A DNA stretch of 64,000 nt from Oikopleura dioica (Eukaryota; Chordata; Appendicularia; Copelata; Oikopleuridae), in the NCBI GenBank assembly GCA_907165135.1, contig OU015568.1, forward strand, positions 9,246,501 through 9,310,500, in the 5' to 3' direction. The notes below the pieces were generated by a model that was not told the DNA's origin, did not search any database, and saw nothing but the letters and a program-made list of their open reading frames with translations. Below are positions 33,803 to 45,333 of the stretch, one piece after another; position 1 is the stretch's first letter, and each line of letters opens with the position of its first letter. The position numbers and the translations under genes were made by a program.

Positions 33803-36369
33803 ATGAAACTGCTAGCTAGCACTCTTCTTTCATTACTATCGGCGGAATATACAAATGACTTTGTCTTGCACTCCAAACATGGCAGAGAAATCATAGAGAG
33901 TATTGCTCTTGAAAATGAACTAGAGATCGTTGAAGAAGTTCTACCAGAATTCTGGCATCTCCGCGGCCATAGATTAAGAAGAAGATCCGCCGATGCTTCT
34001 GAATCACATAGGCAAGTTGAAAATTTGTGAGATCACGGCGTTGAAAGTTTCGTTTCCAAATTTTTAATCTCAAGAAATCTGACTTTATACGATGAAGTCA
34101 TCTGGGCAGAGCAGCAAAAGATCCATTCACGTGTCAAACGCGATGTTTCAATGAGCGATCCTCTTTGGGATCGAATGTGGTACATAAACCCTAATTATGT
34201 AAATGAGCGGACCGGGCAAGAGCGAAATGCTCATGCGACGAGGCATATGAATATCACAGGTGCATGGGCTCAAGGTTACACAGGCGCGGGTTTGAATTTT
34301 CAAAATTAACAAAGTGCACTTTTTTTATTTTCAAAGTTTCATCCTGTTGAAAGGAAAGGGAATAGTAGTCACAGTACTCGACGATGGAGTTGAAAAAACT
34401 CACCCTGATCTTGTTGAAAACTACGATCCCGCAGCTTCTTATGACATCAACAACAACGATCCTGATCCAACTCCTCGATACTCCGCCTTCAACCGAAATT
34501 TCAACTATGCAACTGCACAGTGGAACGCCCGGTCAAATCCAGAGCTTCGATTAACCAGCGATCTTCGCAATTATGAACGAGAGACTAACATGCATGGAAC
34601 TCGGTGTGCTGGACAAATTGCTGCTTCTGCGAATAATGGTCTTTGTGTTCCAGGAGTTGCTTACAACGCAAAAGTTGGAGGGATCAGAATGTTGGATGGA
34701 GATGTGACTGATCTCGTTGAAGCAAAATCTATTGGTAAAGCCATTGTTCGACTTATTGTTTCACTTCGAGGTTCTAGGGCTGAATCCAGACCACATCGAC
34801 ATCTACTCCGCTAGCTGGGGCCCGGATGACGATGGACGTAAAGTTGACGGCTAAGGGATCATCTAAAAAGGACCTGCCAAGGTCGGACACTTAACATGAG
34901 CTTAAACTATACAAACACGCTCGTTATCGAAAAAATAATATCAGATTTGTTGATCCCTCCGATGGCCCGGCAAAGCTGGCCACTGAGGCATTCAAATATG
35001 GCGCTCAAAAAGGACGGAATGGACTTGGCTCAATTTTTGTTTGGGCATCTGGCAATGGTGGCAAATACGATGACAATTGTAATTGTGATGGCTATGCAAC
35101 GAGTATCTACACCGTTTCTGTCAGCTCGACGACGATGAATGAAGATGTTCCTTGGTACTCGGAATCTTGTGCTTCAACGATGACAACGACTTATTCTTCA
35201 GGTTTGTTCTTCTGTGAGAATTTACTGAGCAACTCGTTAGGTGGATTCACATCAGCGAAAATAGTCACAACAGACCTCAGAGGAATGTGCACAAAAGAAC
35301 ACACAGGAACGTCAGCATCAGCTCCGATGGCCGCTGGAATGATCGCACTCATGCTCGAGGCGAATCCGAATTTGACATGGAGAGATGTTCAGCATATCAT
35401 CGTTCAAACTTCTAAAGCGTCCGGTCTTTATGATCCCAGAGGAGCGACTAATCCTGGCTGGCTTACTAACGGAGCCGGGAGACAATATTCTCACAGGTCA
35501 ATTGAACAATTTGTTGGAAAATTGAAAATCTTTTAAGATATGGGTTTGGATTGATGGATGCAGGAGCAATGACAGAATTGGCGAAAAATTGGAGTCGCGT
35601 GTCCAGACAGCTCATTTGCGAGCGCAACGTTATCAGTGGAAGCAGTCAAGTATCCATCTATTCTTCCTCTTCGTTCTACAACCCGATCATTGTCAGTTTT
35701 CACGTGTCACAGGAAGACTGCCCCGCCGGAATCACTCAAATGGAACACGTCAAAATTCAAATGAACGCGGCATTTAGCCGTCGCGGAGACTTGCAAATGA
35801 TTCTTGTCTCACCATCAGGAACTGAAAGCGTTATTGTGGGCGCGAGGCGATACGACAATTCGAAACAAGGTTATTTATCGTTTTTATTGTTTTCAATAAA
35901 ATTGTGAACTTTACGATTGCATAACTTGGTTTTTTCTAGGATATTATGGCCACGAATTTATGACGGTTCACATGTGGGATGAGTCCCCTTATGGCGAGTG
36001 GCATTTGAAGATTATGAACATGGGCGCGACCTGGAATCATGGAGCAAGGAGCAATTCTAGCGGCTTTTTACGGCAGTTTTCGTTGCAAATTCATGGAACA
36101 AGAGAAGGAGGTTTGTATCCATCTTTTTCCTCTAACTCAATTTAGCTTTAGACATGCCTGAGAGCACAAAAAGAAGAAATAAAACTAAAAATGAAATCCG
36201 TAACGGTCTCTGGCCCGCCGTCAATCGCGCCTATCGCCTCCCCAACCCTCGATATCTTTACCGAAACGAAAAGGGAGACACTGAGAAGCATTCTTTCCTG
36301 AAGTCCGCAGTTAAAACACCCAAGTCCAAGCTCAAACCAGCCGTTCTTAGATCAGGGTATCATGGATAA
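33803..36369 (+). CDS. Furin/PC-type proprotein convertase (subtilisin-like)
   Basis: Order: signal peptide ([14 protein letters not shown]), inhibitory prodomain ([20 protein letters not shown]), autocleavage site HSRVKR, S8 catalytic domain, P domain, short basic C-terminal tail. The catalytic triad is visible as VTVLDDGVE (Asp), HGTRCAG (His) and [11 protein letters not shown] (Ser); the oxyanion Asn is in WASGNGG. Between PRYSAFN and MHGTRCAG there is an extra loop of about 32 residues absent from typical furins. The P domain is recognised by the [20 protein letters not shown] and GEWHLKI blocks. There is no Cys-rich region or transmembrane anchor, so it may be secreted or granule-type. 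A 112-bp insert at 34852-34963 breaks the catalytic frame unless it is spliced. It processes prohormones or growth factors in the secretory pathway. Confidence 0.85.
34852..34963. other. 112-bp insertion in the convertase catalytic exon, flanked by GGC repeats
   Basis: Reading across DDGRKVDG into PAKLATEAF requires removing 34852-34963 plus one copy of the flanking GGC (34849-34851 and 34964-34966). The insert contains in-frame stops and is not a multiple of three with the repeat. Its ends carry imperfect inverted motifs (AGGGATCA near the left, TGATCCCT near the right). No GT-AG pair gives the right frame. It could be a non-canonical intron or a small transposon relic. Confidence 0.5.
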
Positions 36370-36740
36370 ATGGTAGAGGTACCGCATTTTTCATCTAAAA
36401 ATATATTTCTAAAGCGCAGAAAATATATTTTTATTGCCTTTGAAATAAAAGTTGCTATCAAAATGAAAGATTTTTCGCATTTTGATTTTCACTAAAATTA
36501 TGACAAGAAAAAATTTATGAACCCTTTGCAGCTATTTATCGAAGCATGGGAGTCTGCCGAAGAAGCTCGGGAAGAACTTCTTTGAAATCATCTTTGGAAA
36601 AACGCTCGAGTAAATCTTTTTATTGCCTGTAATACTGTATCAAAAAGCCTGTACAACTTAGCCTGTGAGACTATTTACAATGTAAATATCTTGTCGCCTT
36701 CTTTTTTATTCATTTTATTTCAATGGACAATATGTTCAAA

Positions 36741-38506
36741 TTAAATTCCAGTCCCAAGGTTTCGGAAGAAATTCTTGTCGTTTTCATCTGGCTTGTCGTC
36801 CAGCGAGAAGTTTTTCTTTATTCATTAAAAGGTCGGCTTCGAATAGGTTTTTACCTGTAATTTCTGCCAGCATTCGTAATATGCGTCGTCAAGCACCTGG
36901 CACGTTTTCTGTCCCCATTTTGTAATCGCCAGCATCAGCGATGTTTCGAACATGAATGCCAGTTGTCCACTGCCGATAAATTGAGGCTAAACATGAGATT
37001 GAGCCGCTTAGAGCGTTGTTATCGCGCGTTACCTCCATCGGAGCTGAAGAGGCTTTCGAGAAGCACTCAGCATCGGGACCGTGCGGTGTGCCGATTGAAT
37101 GGAGAGTAGCGCCACCTGAGAAAATAATTAGATCAGGATAAGGGAGGATTTTTTGTAACCTGGAAGAAAACCATCTTCTTTAGCTTCGTATTTGCCGCAA
37201 ATCAGTCCCATAAACTCACTAGAAGAATTTGAAATTGGCAAAACAGGATAATTAGATTATTTAACTTACCTCATAACATTTCTATGATAATAAGGGGGCC
37301 TAAAAGTATGTTCATGCACCGACCAACGAGGCGGAAAGAGCGCTAAATCAACAACCGCTGTTCCTTCTTCCAGAGAAGGGGCCGTGAGAACGGTGAATAT
37401 CGAAGGGTCCATATGATCGAAGGTCACCGAGTTAACGGCGGAGAACTTCCACATGTTGTATTTATACGGCGAGTAGTTTCCGTGCCAACCGACGACGTCA
37501 AAGCAGGAGTGATCTTGCTCGCAGACGAATAGTTTTCCTTGGTATTTATTGTAGATCTTGAATAGTCCTTCTTTTTCGACGTAAAACGCAGTCGGATATT
37601 GGAAATCCCTCGGGTTGGCGAGACCGTTAGCCCCGATAGGACCAAGATTCGGCAAGGTGAAACGAGTACCAAAGACTTCGCAGATGTAGCCACGTGCTGG
37701 ACCGTCAACGTGAACGGCGTATCTAGTCTTGAGTGAACACAATTGAGGAATGTTAATGATGCACCTGATGTTCTGAGGAATGACAGCCAATTCTCCAGGT
37801 TCGACAATGAGTAGACCAAGTTCTGTTTGAATTCTCAATGTTCCTTCCTGTCTCGAGGCTTTTTCAATGATTCTTTGGTAAGTAGAAATAGCAGAAATAT
37901 GCTGAAAATAAAATTATAATGAAGTAAATGCCCGTTTCCTGAGGGACAATCAAAAACTCTCCATCTGAAGAGTAAAACGCAGAATTTTCCATTGAAGAAT
38001 TGCAAGTGTAAACATAAATTGCCGTTCCATGTCTGCACTTTGGATCCCCAGCGCCAGAAACAACCTTTAGTCCCGCTACAAAATCAACATTTTCCTCTTC
38101 TGGCATTTTAAAAGGCAGCCATCTCTTCTGATTAGGATCTGGATACTCTTCATTCCAATCGTGGGTGAAATCCTCGCGCTCAGGAAGTCGCTCGAATCGC
38201 CTGTGCTTGGCGGATGGAAGCATTCGATACACCCATGTTCTTGAGTTCTTTGTTCTTGGAGCTGTGAAGGCGCTTCCGGAGATTTGCTCTGCGTAGAGGC
38301 CATAAGGACATTTTTGAGGAGTATTTTGGCAAGGAGGAAGGGCGCCTTTTCAAAGTGATTTGGATTTGATTTTGGGCCAGTATGTCTTGCTTTAGCTAGC
38401 GAAGTCGGAAAATAATTAAAAATTCAAACCACAAAACTGGAGCTCTAGGATCTTCTGACGCAAATTCAGAGCCAAAACCAGTCTGGTATTTAATTCCTTC
38501 CCACAT
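36741..38506 (-). CDS. HGD: Homogentisate 1,2-dioxygenase
   Basis: Minus strand, about seven exons. The first exon has YQTGFGSEFASEDPRAPV, then CPYGLYAEQISGSAFTAPR, FLIVPQETG, RGYICEVFG, LGPIGANGLANPRDFQYP, VVGWHGNYSPYKYN, DPSIFTVLTAPS and FRPPYYHRN, ending near FRNLGTGI. All are characteristic of HGD, which opens the homogentisate ring in tyrosine catabolism to give maleylacetoacetate. Fe(II) ligands are visible as His in YYHRN, Glu in the following SEFMG, and His in TPHGPD. The first exon-exon junction (around 38340-38440) does not join cleanly in frame with canonical sites; the upstream ATG at 38506 is chosen by homology to the N-terminus. Confidence 0.9.
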
Positions 38507-38694
38507 CCCAGGTGTCCGTTTTCTATATTTAATTCTCTTGTCTGGTTATGTTGCGAAATGATCTTATATGCTTGCTTTTAGCACCGTCTTTTTCATCGTC
38601 AACGCCCACTTTACTCATAATCGTGTATTTTTTTATTTTACATTTTTATTTGATCCATCATCGGATGATCATAAATGTGGCAGAAGAGAGATTA

Positions 38695-38958
38695 TTAAGT
38701 TGACTCATATAGTGGTGCCAGCTCTTCGAATAGATATGGAAGGGCGTAGCGGGAATAGAAAGCGGGGAGGATCCAAAAAACGAGGCCAGAAAAGACAGCT
38801 ACCAATCCATAAACGATATTTGAGTGGTCTTGGTTGATTTCGGGAATGTCAATTCGTATCTTGGCCTTTTTGACGGGCATTTTTCTCATCGCGACCTTTT
38901 AAAGAAAATCCTTTAGAAAGAGAAATTTGACGATTGATACCTTGACTTCGTCGTTCAT
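38695..38958 (-). CDS. Small single-pass membrane protein
   Basis: Minus strand, exons 38958-38941 and 38895-38695 join in frame through a 45-nt GT-AG intron to 72 aa. A charged, Lys-rich N-terminus (MNDEVKVAMRKMPVKKAK) precedes an acidic linker and one hydrophobic segment (YGLVAVFSGLVFWILPAFYS), then a short C-terminus (LFEELAPLYEST). This looks like a type II or tail-anchored micro-membrane protein. I do not recognise the family. The clean short intron supports a real gene. Confidence 0.5.
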
Positions 38959-39939
38959 CTTCTGTTTTTCTTTTGCAGAAAAGTCAAAAATTGTCTGTCT
39001 TCTTTTTGGGGACCCATTTACCGAAGCCGCTAGTAGAAATCAAAGTTACTGAACAAATAAATGTTCTTACAGTCGATGAACGAGCTCATTTTGGAAGTAA
39101 TCTTTTTGGTCACAATCTCTCTGAATCTCTTCCTCGAGTTTTTCTGTTCAATTGCAACTTCGGTCTCGACTTTGTGCGTTTGCGGCAGCTGCTAAAAAAA
39201 GCAATCAGTTGATCATTCATAATAAAGTGGCACAGTGCCTAAAAGCCCTGAGAATGCAATTATTTCGCCGATGAGCGCGTTCTGTCTCATGCATCGCTTG
39301 TTGATTTGCATCGCATGTTCTGACTGTTACTGTATCTAGATAACTTAAATACAGTGACTCTGAGCGCTTATTGCTGGCGGCTGGACATTTATCGCGCTCA
39401 GAATTGAAGTCAAGGAGGAATTACTACCAGCTGATCAAAATGCTGCATAGAGCCGTTTTCTTTCTTCAAATCTTTCATTTCAAATCGCAGCTTTTGTTTC
39501 TCTTTGACGCAACTTTTTATATTCTGCGTTGGCGAGTGTTTCAGTATTCCTCCTTGGGTGTCATCTCTTCTAACAATCATTCTCGCCATATTTATTATTC
39601 AAAAGAACGAGCTAAGTACGTGTCATCCTTTTTTGAGAAGAGGCGAAGAAAAAGGGATAGTTTGGGGGTCGTTTTTGTGGTCTAAAGGAGCGTCTCGAGT
39701 AAATTTATATTCAAGTGGCATTTTGTCAATTACTTTAATTGCAACAGGTTAGTGCATATGTTGGAGAATATTTATGGCTTCAAGAAGGCTTAAATTGGCA
39801 CGATCATGAATGAAGAATGCGTGCGAGAGTCATTTTGCTTTCTAAATGAGACGATGGAACTGAAAAAAAATTGTTTTAAGAAACCGTCGATAGTAATTTA
39901 TTGAAATTTTCGGGAAATACAAAGATCATCGATTACGTT
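38959..39939. other. Intergenic region
   Basis: No well-supported gene. A plus-strand open frame from 39439 (about 81 aa, hydrophobic) has no splice or family support and is not annotated. Confidence 0.35.
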
Positions 39940-40137
39940 TTATGGTTCTTGAACTTTAGGCCCAAATTTCTCTTCTTTTTCTTGCTTCCCGAAGATGTTC
40001 TGAAGATCCACTTGTCGTGACTCGTAGAAAATACTCTTCTCGCCCAAGTCCGAATCAATTCGTATCATCATTGACTGACCATCGTTCTCAAGATATCGAG
40101 CTGCAGTGAGTGCGAAAAATGTCAGAAAAATCTTCAT
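39940..40137 (-). CDS. Putative small secreted protein
   Basis: Single-exon, 65 aa, minus strand. A short signal-like N-terminus (MKIFLTFFALTAARYLEN) is followed by a polar region with YESRQVDLQNIFG and a Lys/Glu-rich end. The family is not recognised. Support is the ATG, the signal-like start and an isolated position; it could be a secreted peptide precursor, although no clear dibasic amide site is present. Confidence 0.35.
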   Translation of the reverse strand: MKIFLTFFALTAARYLENDGQSMMIRIDSDLGEKSIFYESRQVDLQNIFGKQEKEEKFGPKVQEP

Positions 40138-40442
40138 TTTTCACCGTTCTAAATGATTGCCACCATGTTCTTCGAGTTTTTATGAAAAAGGGATGATTGT
40201 TCATTTCTCCTGCGGCGGTGTTTTGGTGCATGGTGGTGCTCTGACGTCAAAATTTACGTCACAGGACCTTTCAAATGCCATTTTAATCCACGTTTATGCA
40301 GATTACCCGCTTATAAAATGAAATAGTCAACTCTTATAAAACTTTTTTGATAAGTTGCCAACCTCCTTTTCGCGCTATAATATTGCGTAGGCGTCCCTTC
40401 TACAAGTGCGAATTCTCATAGAAAATTATTTTCTTTGAAAAA

Positions 40443-41821
40443 ATGCGAGCTGTTCCTGAGAGAATTCTTCTTGGGCAGAGATTCGCTTACTACAGAAAAG
40501 GATTAGCGCCGTCCACGAAACAAACTCTTAAAATTAAGGTACTCATTTGATTAGAGTTTTTCGTTCTTAGAAAATTCAGTACAATGATACGATGGGAAAT
40601 GTATTCGTCAACTCTTTATCGACAAAAAGTGATTCTTTCGGACGCCTTCATATACCAGCGGAGCAAATTTCAAACCTGATCTCGACCTCTAACCCGGAAA
40701 AGCCAAGCGCTGCTTTCATTCTCAAAGAATTTGAGTCCACCCAAATGGAGTTCATCCTTGATGATGTTTCTGAAACTGTTACTGTTGAATCTGGACTGCA
40801 ATCCGGTGAGATAATCAAAGAAGAATGGCGAGGAGAGTTCGTCGGTAATTTATTCTACCCGAGCAAAGAGGGAAAATTCCCCGTTATTGTGCATATAAAT
40901 GGCGGAATCAATCATATCCAAGATTCTCGTTCAACGATGCTAGCTCGAGAAGGATATTGCGTTTTAGAACTAGCTTACAATGTGCAAGAATATGGCCAAC
41001 CAGTGCTTTTTACGAGGAAAGATTTCCCACTGGAACATGTCGAGAACGCAATTATGTAAGAAAAAATCTTTTTTTTTCTAGCGTTTATTTTCTTCAGAAA
41101 GATATTGAAGCACGAGAGAGCTTATGGAGATCGAGTAGTTTTGATGGGACAATGCAAAGGGACCGATATCGCGACTGCTTTTGGCTCTCTTCGTCCAGAT
41201 CTAGTAGAATTTGTCATCGCTCAAGCTGGACCGACTCAACTTCCAGTCGCTACTGAAACGTCTTATCGAGGAAATCGCTGGGAAGGCATGGAGATAAATT
41301 ATCTGCAGGCAGAAGAATTGATGAAGCTAACGAAGTTCTTTTCTTTTCCAAAGGACGAAAATGATGTATTTCGACTCAAATACGGGTCCTTTCTGGCTTT
41401 GAAAGGAGATCATGGGCCGTTGTTTTTAGAAGACAACCAGGAGGATGGAAAATTTTTACTGAACGAAAAATCTGCGCGAAGCATAAAAGACAAAGCATTT
41501 CCTGTTGATCAAATGAACAAGATGTTTTTCTTCTCTACTCTCAATGATCCAACAATGGCACCAAATTCTGAACTAGCGATGGAAACAACTGAATACTTTC
41601 TCGGCGATAAAAACAACGTTGAAATTGAGTTTATTCACTCGGGTCATCTAGCTGTGACTCCAGAAATACCAGTGGTAGAAAAGTCTGTGATGAATTTTGC
41701 TGGGCTGAAATGCGAGATGAAATGGTCAAGTAACTCGACAAATGAAGATAGAATCAAAGAAACGAATGAACACCGACGAGTTTATAAAAAAATAACTGAA
41801 ATATTGAAAGCAAACTTTTAG
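40443..41821 (+). CDS. BAAT/acyl-CoA thioesterase-type alpha/beta hydrolase
   Basis: Exons 40443-40538, 40571-41055 and 41098-41821 join in frame to about 434 aa. The C-terminal hydrolase domain matches the BAAT/ACOT family: oxyanion and strand region (PVIVHINGGI), nucleophile elbow with cysteine (VVLMGQCKG, comparable to the SVCQG of mammalian ACOTs and BAAT), acid residue in LNDPTM, and His in SGHLAVTPE. The N-terminal part corresponds to the BAAT N-domain but is diverged. Likely reaction: hydrolysis of acyl-CoA, or acyl transfer to an amino acid. Substrate and organelle cannot be read from the sequence; no clear SKL-type peroxisomal end is present (it ends in KANF). Confidence 0.75.
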
Positions 41822-41855
41822 GCTCTTGAAATTATAAAAATTTTATTCTCACACA

Positions 41856-44800
41856 ATTGATTGATTTGCCGAATTATTGTCAGCTGCATTCATTTTTTCT
41901 TCCATACGTGCCATGAACGCTTCTATTTTTTGAAACCTCTCTTCGATACTTTTTTCAGTGACGACTAATTTTGCTTTAATAGGAATTCAAAAATATTTAA
42001 CTTACCACTATTGACAGACGGGGTCCGGTATTCGCCAAGCGAACTCTCGGATTGAAGACTTACACCGTCGAGAGGAATAATCTTCGTTTCTAGAGGACCA
42101 TTATTTTGTACATTTGCCTGTGAAAGCGGGTCATCTGGTAGAGAAACTACAAGTAGCTTTAATATTTAAATTGAAAATAATCATCTATAAACTCGCCAGT
42201 ATTAATGACAGGAAGACTTCCTAGCGTACTCTCTGAATGCGTCCTTTCGGGCGTCTGGACATGCGAAAAAGTTTCTGGTTGAGAGGAGACTACTGTATTT
42301 TGAGCACTTGAAGAGCTTATTTCTGTCTCTATATTTTCTTCGTCTAAATATCTTGGTTTAAAATTGAATAACTTAGAGGCTTATTTCCATGGATAGAATA
42401 AATAATTAATAAGTAAAATTTTAAGGATGCTATTTAAAGTCAAGAAAATATAATTGATTTATTAATGATTTGCCCTATACATTAGCCTTTTTATTATGGG
42501 ATCATTAAATTTGGCTGCTACTATTTTCTGGAGTTTGAAAAATTTGGAGTACTTTTTCTGGAAGTTGTAAAAAATTTCGCAGGTTCCGTCTGGAGCAGCG
42601 AAATTTCTAATCGATTTTTAAGGGTGTTAAGGGCCTCCCGGCCCCTCCAAACCCCGACAAAAATGTGGGCCCGGGCCCGTTCTTTCTTTTGCCGGGGTCA
42701 GGTACCCTTAATTATTACTCTAACACCCTTAAAAATCGATTTGAAATTTCGTTGCTCCAAACGGAACCTACGAAATTTTTTACAACTTCCAGAAAAAGTA
42801 CTCCAAATTTTTCAAACTCCAGAAAATTGGGGTAGCCATTAAATTTTGAAGTATTTTATTATTACCATGAAAGCATTTGATCACTGGAATGATAGTTCTA
42901 AATAATTTTGGTGGTAATAAAGCGACAAGCGCCAACAACGTTGGAATTGCTGTGCCGGGAAGAAAATAATAAATATAAATCTCTGAGCCTCCCCAATCAT
43001 TAGTCGCCAAAACAACAATGCATAGAATAGGTCCGTAAAAGATCAGTGCTGTTATGTGTACAATCACCAGTCTCCGTCTTTTTTCAATTTTTGTCAATCT
43101 CAGCTGACACACATAGCCTGATAGTTTTCGAGCAAGATGAATTGGCGTCCTTTTTCGGAAAAAAACAAATATAACATATAAATTATTTATCATATATATA
43201 TATATGATATATATAAAATATATATAATAAAGTATATAATATATCATATATGATATATGATAATAATGTTTAATAATATTATTTTTTTCTAAATTTTTCC
43301 GTTCCAAAAAACCGCATAATGAACACAATTAAATATAGAAAATATCGTAAAACAACAAAAAATGTAACAGAAGGCTGTCCACTTCCATCTTATCAATAGA
43401 TGATAATTAAAGATATTTCGCTTTTATTACAAATTACCTTTTACGATCACATTGGGTTACAAGAAAGCTAATGTCCCACTTAAAATTCTCTTCGGCCATT
43501 TTCCATGCTTTTCCCTCTTTTTGCAAGATGCGAATGAATTTCATTGATACTAGACTACATAAAAACTTTACTGAAATTTATTTTACCTGACAAATTATTG
43601 ATTTTTCTTTTTTATTTCGATTATGGACGTTCATGAAAATCTGCATTTGGCTAATATTGGACCAACGAAGGACGAAGCTCTTTGATTTCATTTCATGACC
43701 GATATTTCGATCAACTGCCAATAAAAGCGGTTTTCATAAGTGAAATATTTCTCAATAATTTCGAACTTGTGGTTTGAACAAGCGTTACGCAAGGACGATT
43801 ATTTCTATACCAGGTCACGAGAATATTGTTACGAAAAAATCGAGGGTAAGCATTGGAGTAGAAGGTAGAGTAGAAGCAAAAGGTAGAAATTTATTCATTT
43901 GAGTTCAGTCAAAATTGTTCGTTACTTTTCTCCAAAAATTCATAATTTAAGTAACTTTTCAAAAACAACAAAGACGATAAAAATCGATGCTGTCATTCAA
44001 ACGACCCTGGCATCTTGTAATTTGTTCTAATCCTTCTAATCTAATTACTAGCTGTCACCATTTTCAAGCAGTCAACGAGTTCAGAAGAAGCATCAAGAGA
44101 TTCACCGAGAAGATCTATTGTAAATTCGGAGAGCTTTTTTCTTCTTATCGGGCTTTTTGGAAATGTCAGTTTGGCGACCACGCGCGGACAGATTTCGGAT
44201 TTGGGCATACGTTTAAAACGCCAGATGTGGGTCAGAAGAGGCACAATACAAAACAACAAAGACGCGACTCGCAAAAGGAATAAGCAAATTAATAGAATCA
44301 AGTTTTTTCTCTATAAATTGAATTGCGCGTAACTCAATTTTGGATCAGGCAAATTCAATCAGCAAGGTGGAATACGAAAAGTCGAACATGCTTGCGCAGA
44401 TGATCCTTCTCCAATATCACTGAAAGAGATCAGCCACACGAGAGGTACGTGAGTTATCTTTTGCACCTGAATCTCGTTTTACAGAGCCCATTTTTTCATA
44501 TCAAAACTATTTTCGGCATAGACTGATCTGTCTAGAATTTTTATCTAAGAGAGGAAAACCACTAGCTTACTGTATTATTAATACAGTTATATGAAGGTAA
44601 GGGCCATCTTGATCCAATTTTTGAGACCCTTGAATTCTTAATTTAATCCACGATCGCGGTTTTTCTTATGTAAAAAGGGTACAGAAGGAGATCTATGTTT
44701 GAGCTTCTCTTTTTTGTCAAAGAAAAAAGCTTCTGCTGAAAAATGACTCAGAGCTAGAATTAGAGCTAGACAAACTCACCCAATCTTTCGCCCAAGTGAT

Positions 44801-45331
44801 TCCGCCATAAATCTCTCAGAAGACGCCCTTGCACTCGCCCCAAGCGATAAATCTCCAGCTATAAAGCTGACTTGGGCTCATTTGAAAGCGTCGTTTCGGA
44901 GAAGAAGCTTTCCTTATTTTTCCCTTTTCGAGAAGATGAAATCAAATTATCTGGCCTTAGAAATCAAGGAAGAGAGCAATTTTAGCGAGAGAAAAAAGCG
45001 CGAGGGTTCGAACTTGAAGACGAGGCTCTATAAAATTTACTATCCTGAGTTGATTCTGTTCAAACAACGACTCGACGAATTCGCTTTTTTCAGAGTATAA
45101 TCCGACGGAAGAAATAATCTCTGAACAATATCGAAGAAATACGGATACCATTGTTACAAGTTGTAATTCACTACTTCCGAGCTCAAACACGAAGAGAAAA
45201 CCAACATAAAAAAGATAGTAGTAAAAATGAATAATGCCAGCTCCTTGTTCTGTCAGGTTTGGGGTCGTTAATTTAATCTCAGAAAAACAAAGCTTCTCTT
45301 TTTGAAGGAGCGCAAATTCCCAACTTTGCAT
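41856..45331 (-). CDS. Multi-pass membrane (receptor-like) protein, exons not fully resolved
   Basis: Several minus-strand exons carry hydrophobic segments: from the ATG at 45331 (FYYYLFYVGFLFVFELG, then VTMVSVFLRYCSEIISS), 44301-44041 (ICLFLLRVASLLFCIVPLL), about 43560-43330 (ending in a membrane segment with CYIFCCFTIFSIFN), and about 43150-42870 (VIVHITALIFYGPILCIVVL, then FLPGTAIPTLLALVALL). A Ser/Thr-rich tail is encoded at about 42345-42198 and 42150-42006, and a final exon near 41940-41856 ends in RMEEKMNAADNNSA. Seven-TM topology is plausible, but several junctions do not agree in phase, so this may be a gene with sequence errors or a decaying one. One intron carries a MULE-like MITE and another an AT repeat. 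Confidence 0.35.
42513..42837. mobile_element. MULE-like MITE (long TIR, 9-bp TSD)
   Basis: The 325-bp element has about 125-bp inverted arms (beginning GGCTGCTAC and, on the other side in complement, GGCTACCCC, both continuing ATTTTCTGGAG). It is flanked by a perfect 9-bp duplicate ATTAAATTT (42504-42512 and 42838-42846). The long TIR and 9-bp TSD fit Mutator-like elements. The central part is GC-rich and non-coding. Confidence 0.82.
43185..43265. repeat. AT microsatellite
   Basis: A run of (AT)n and variants such as ATATATGATATATATAAAAT, palindromic, lying in an intron of the minus-strand membrane protein. Confidence 0.7.
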
Positions 45332-45333
45332 TT

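Noticed and set aside
39439-39685. Plus-strand small hydrophobic protein
   Set aside because: No splice signals, no homology pattern, alternative frame equally open.
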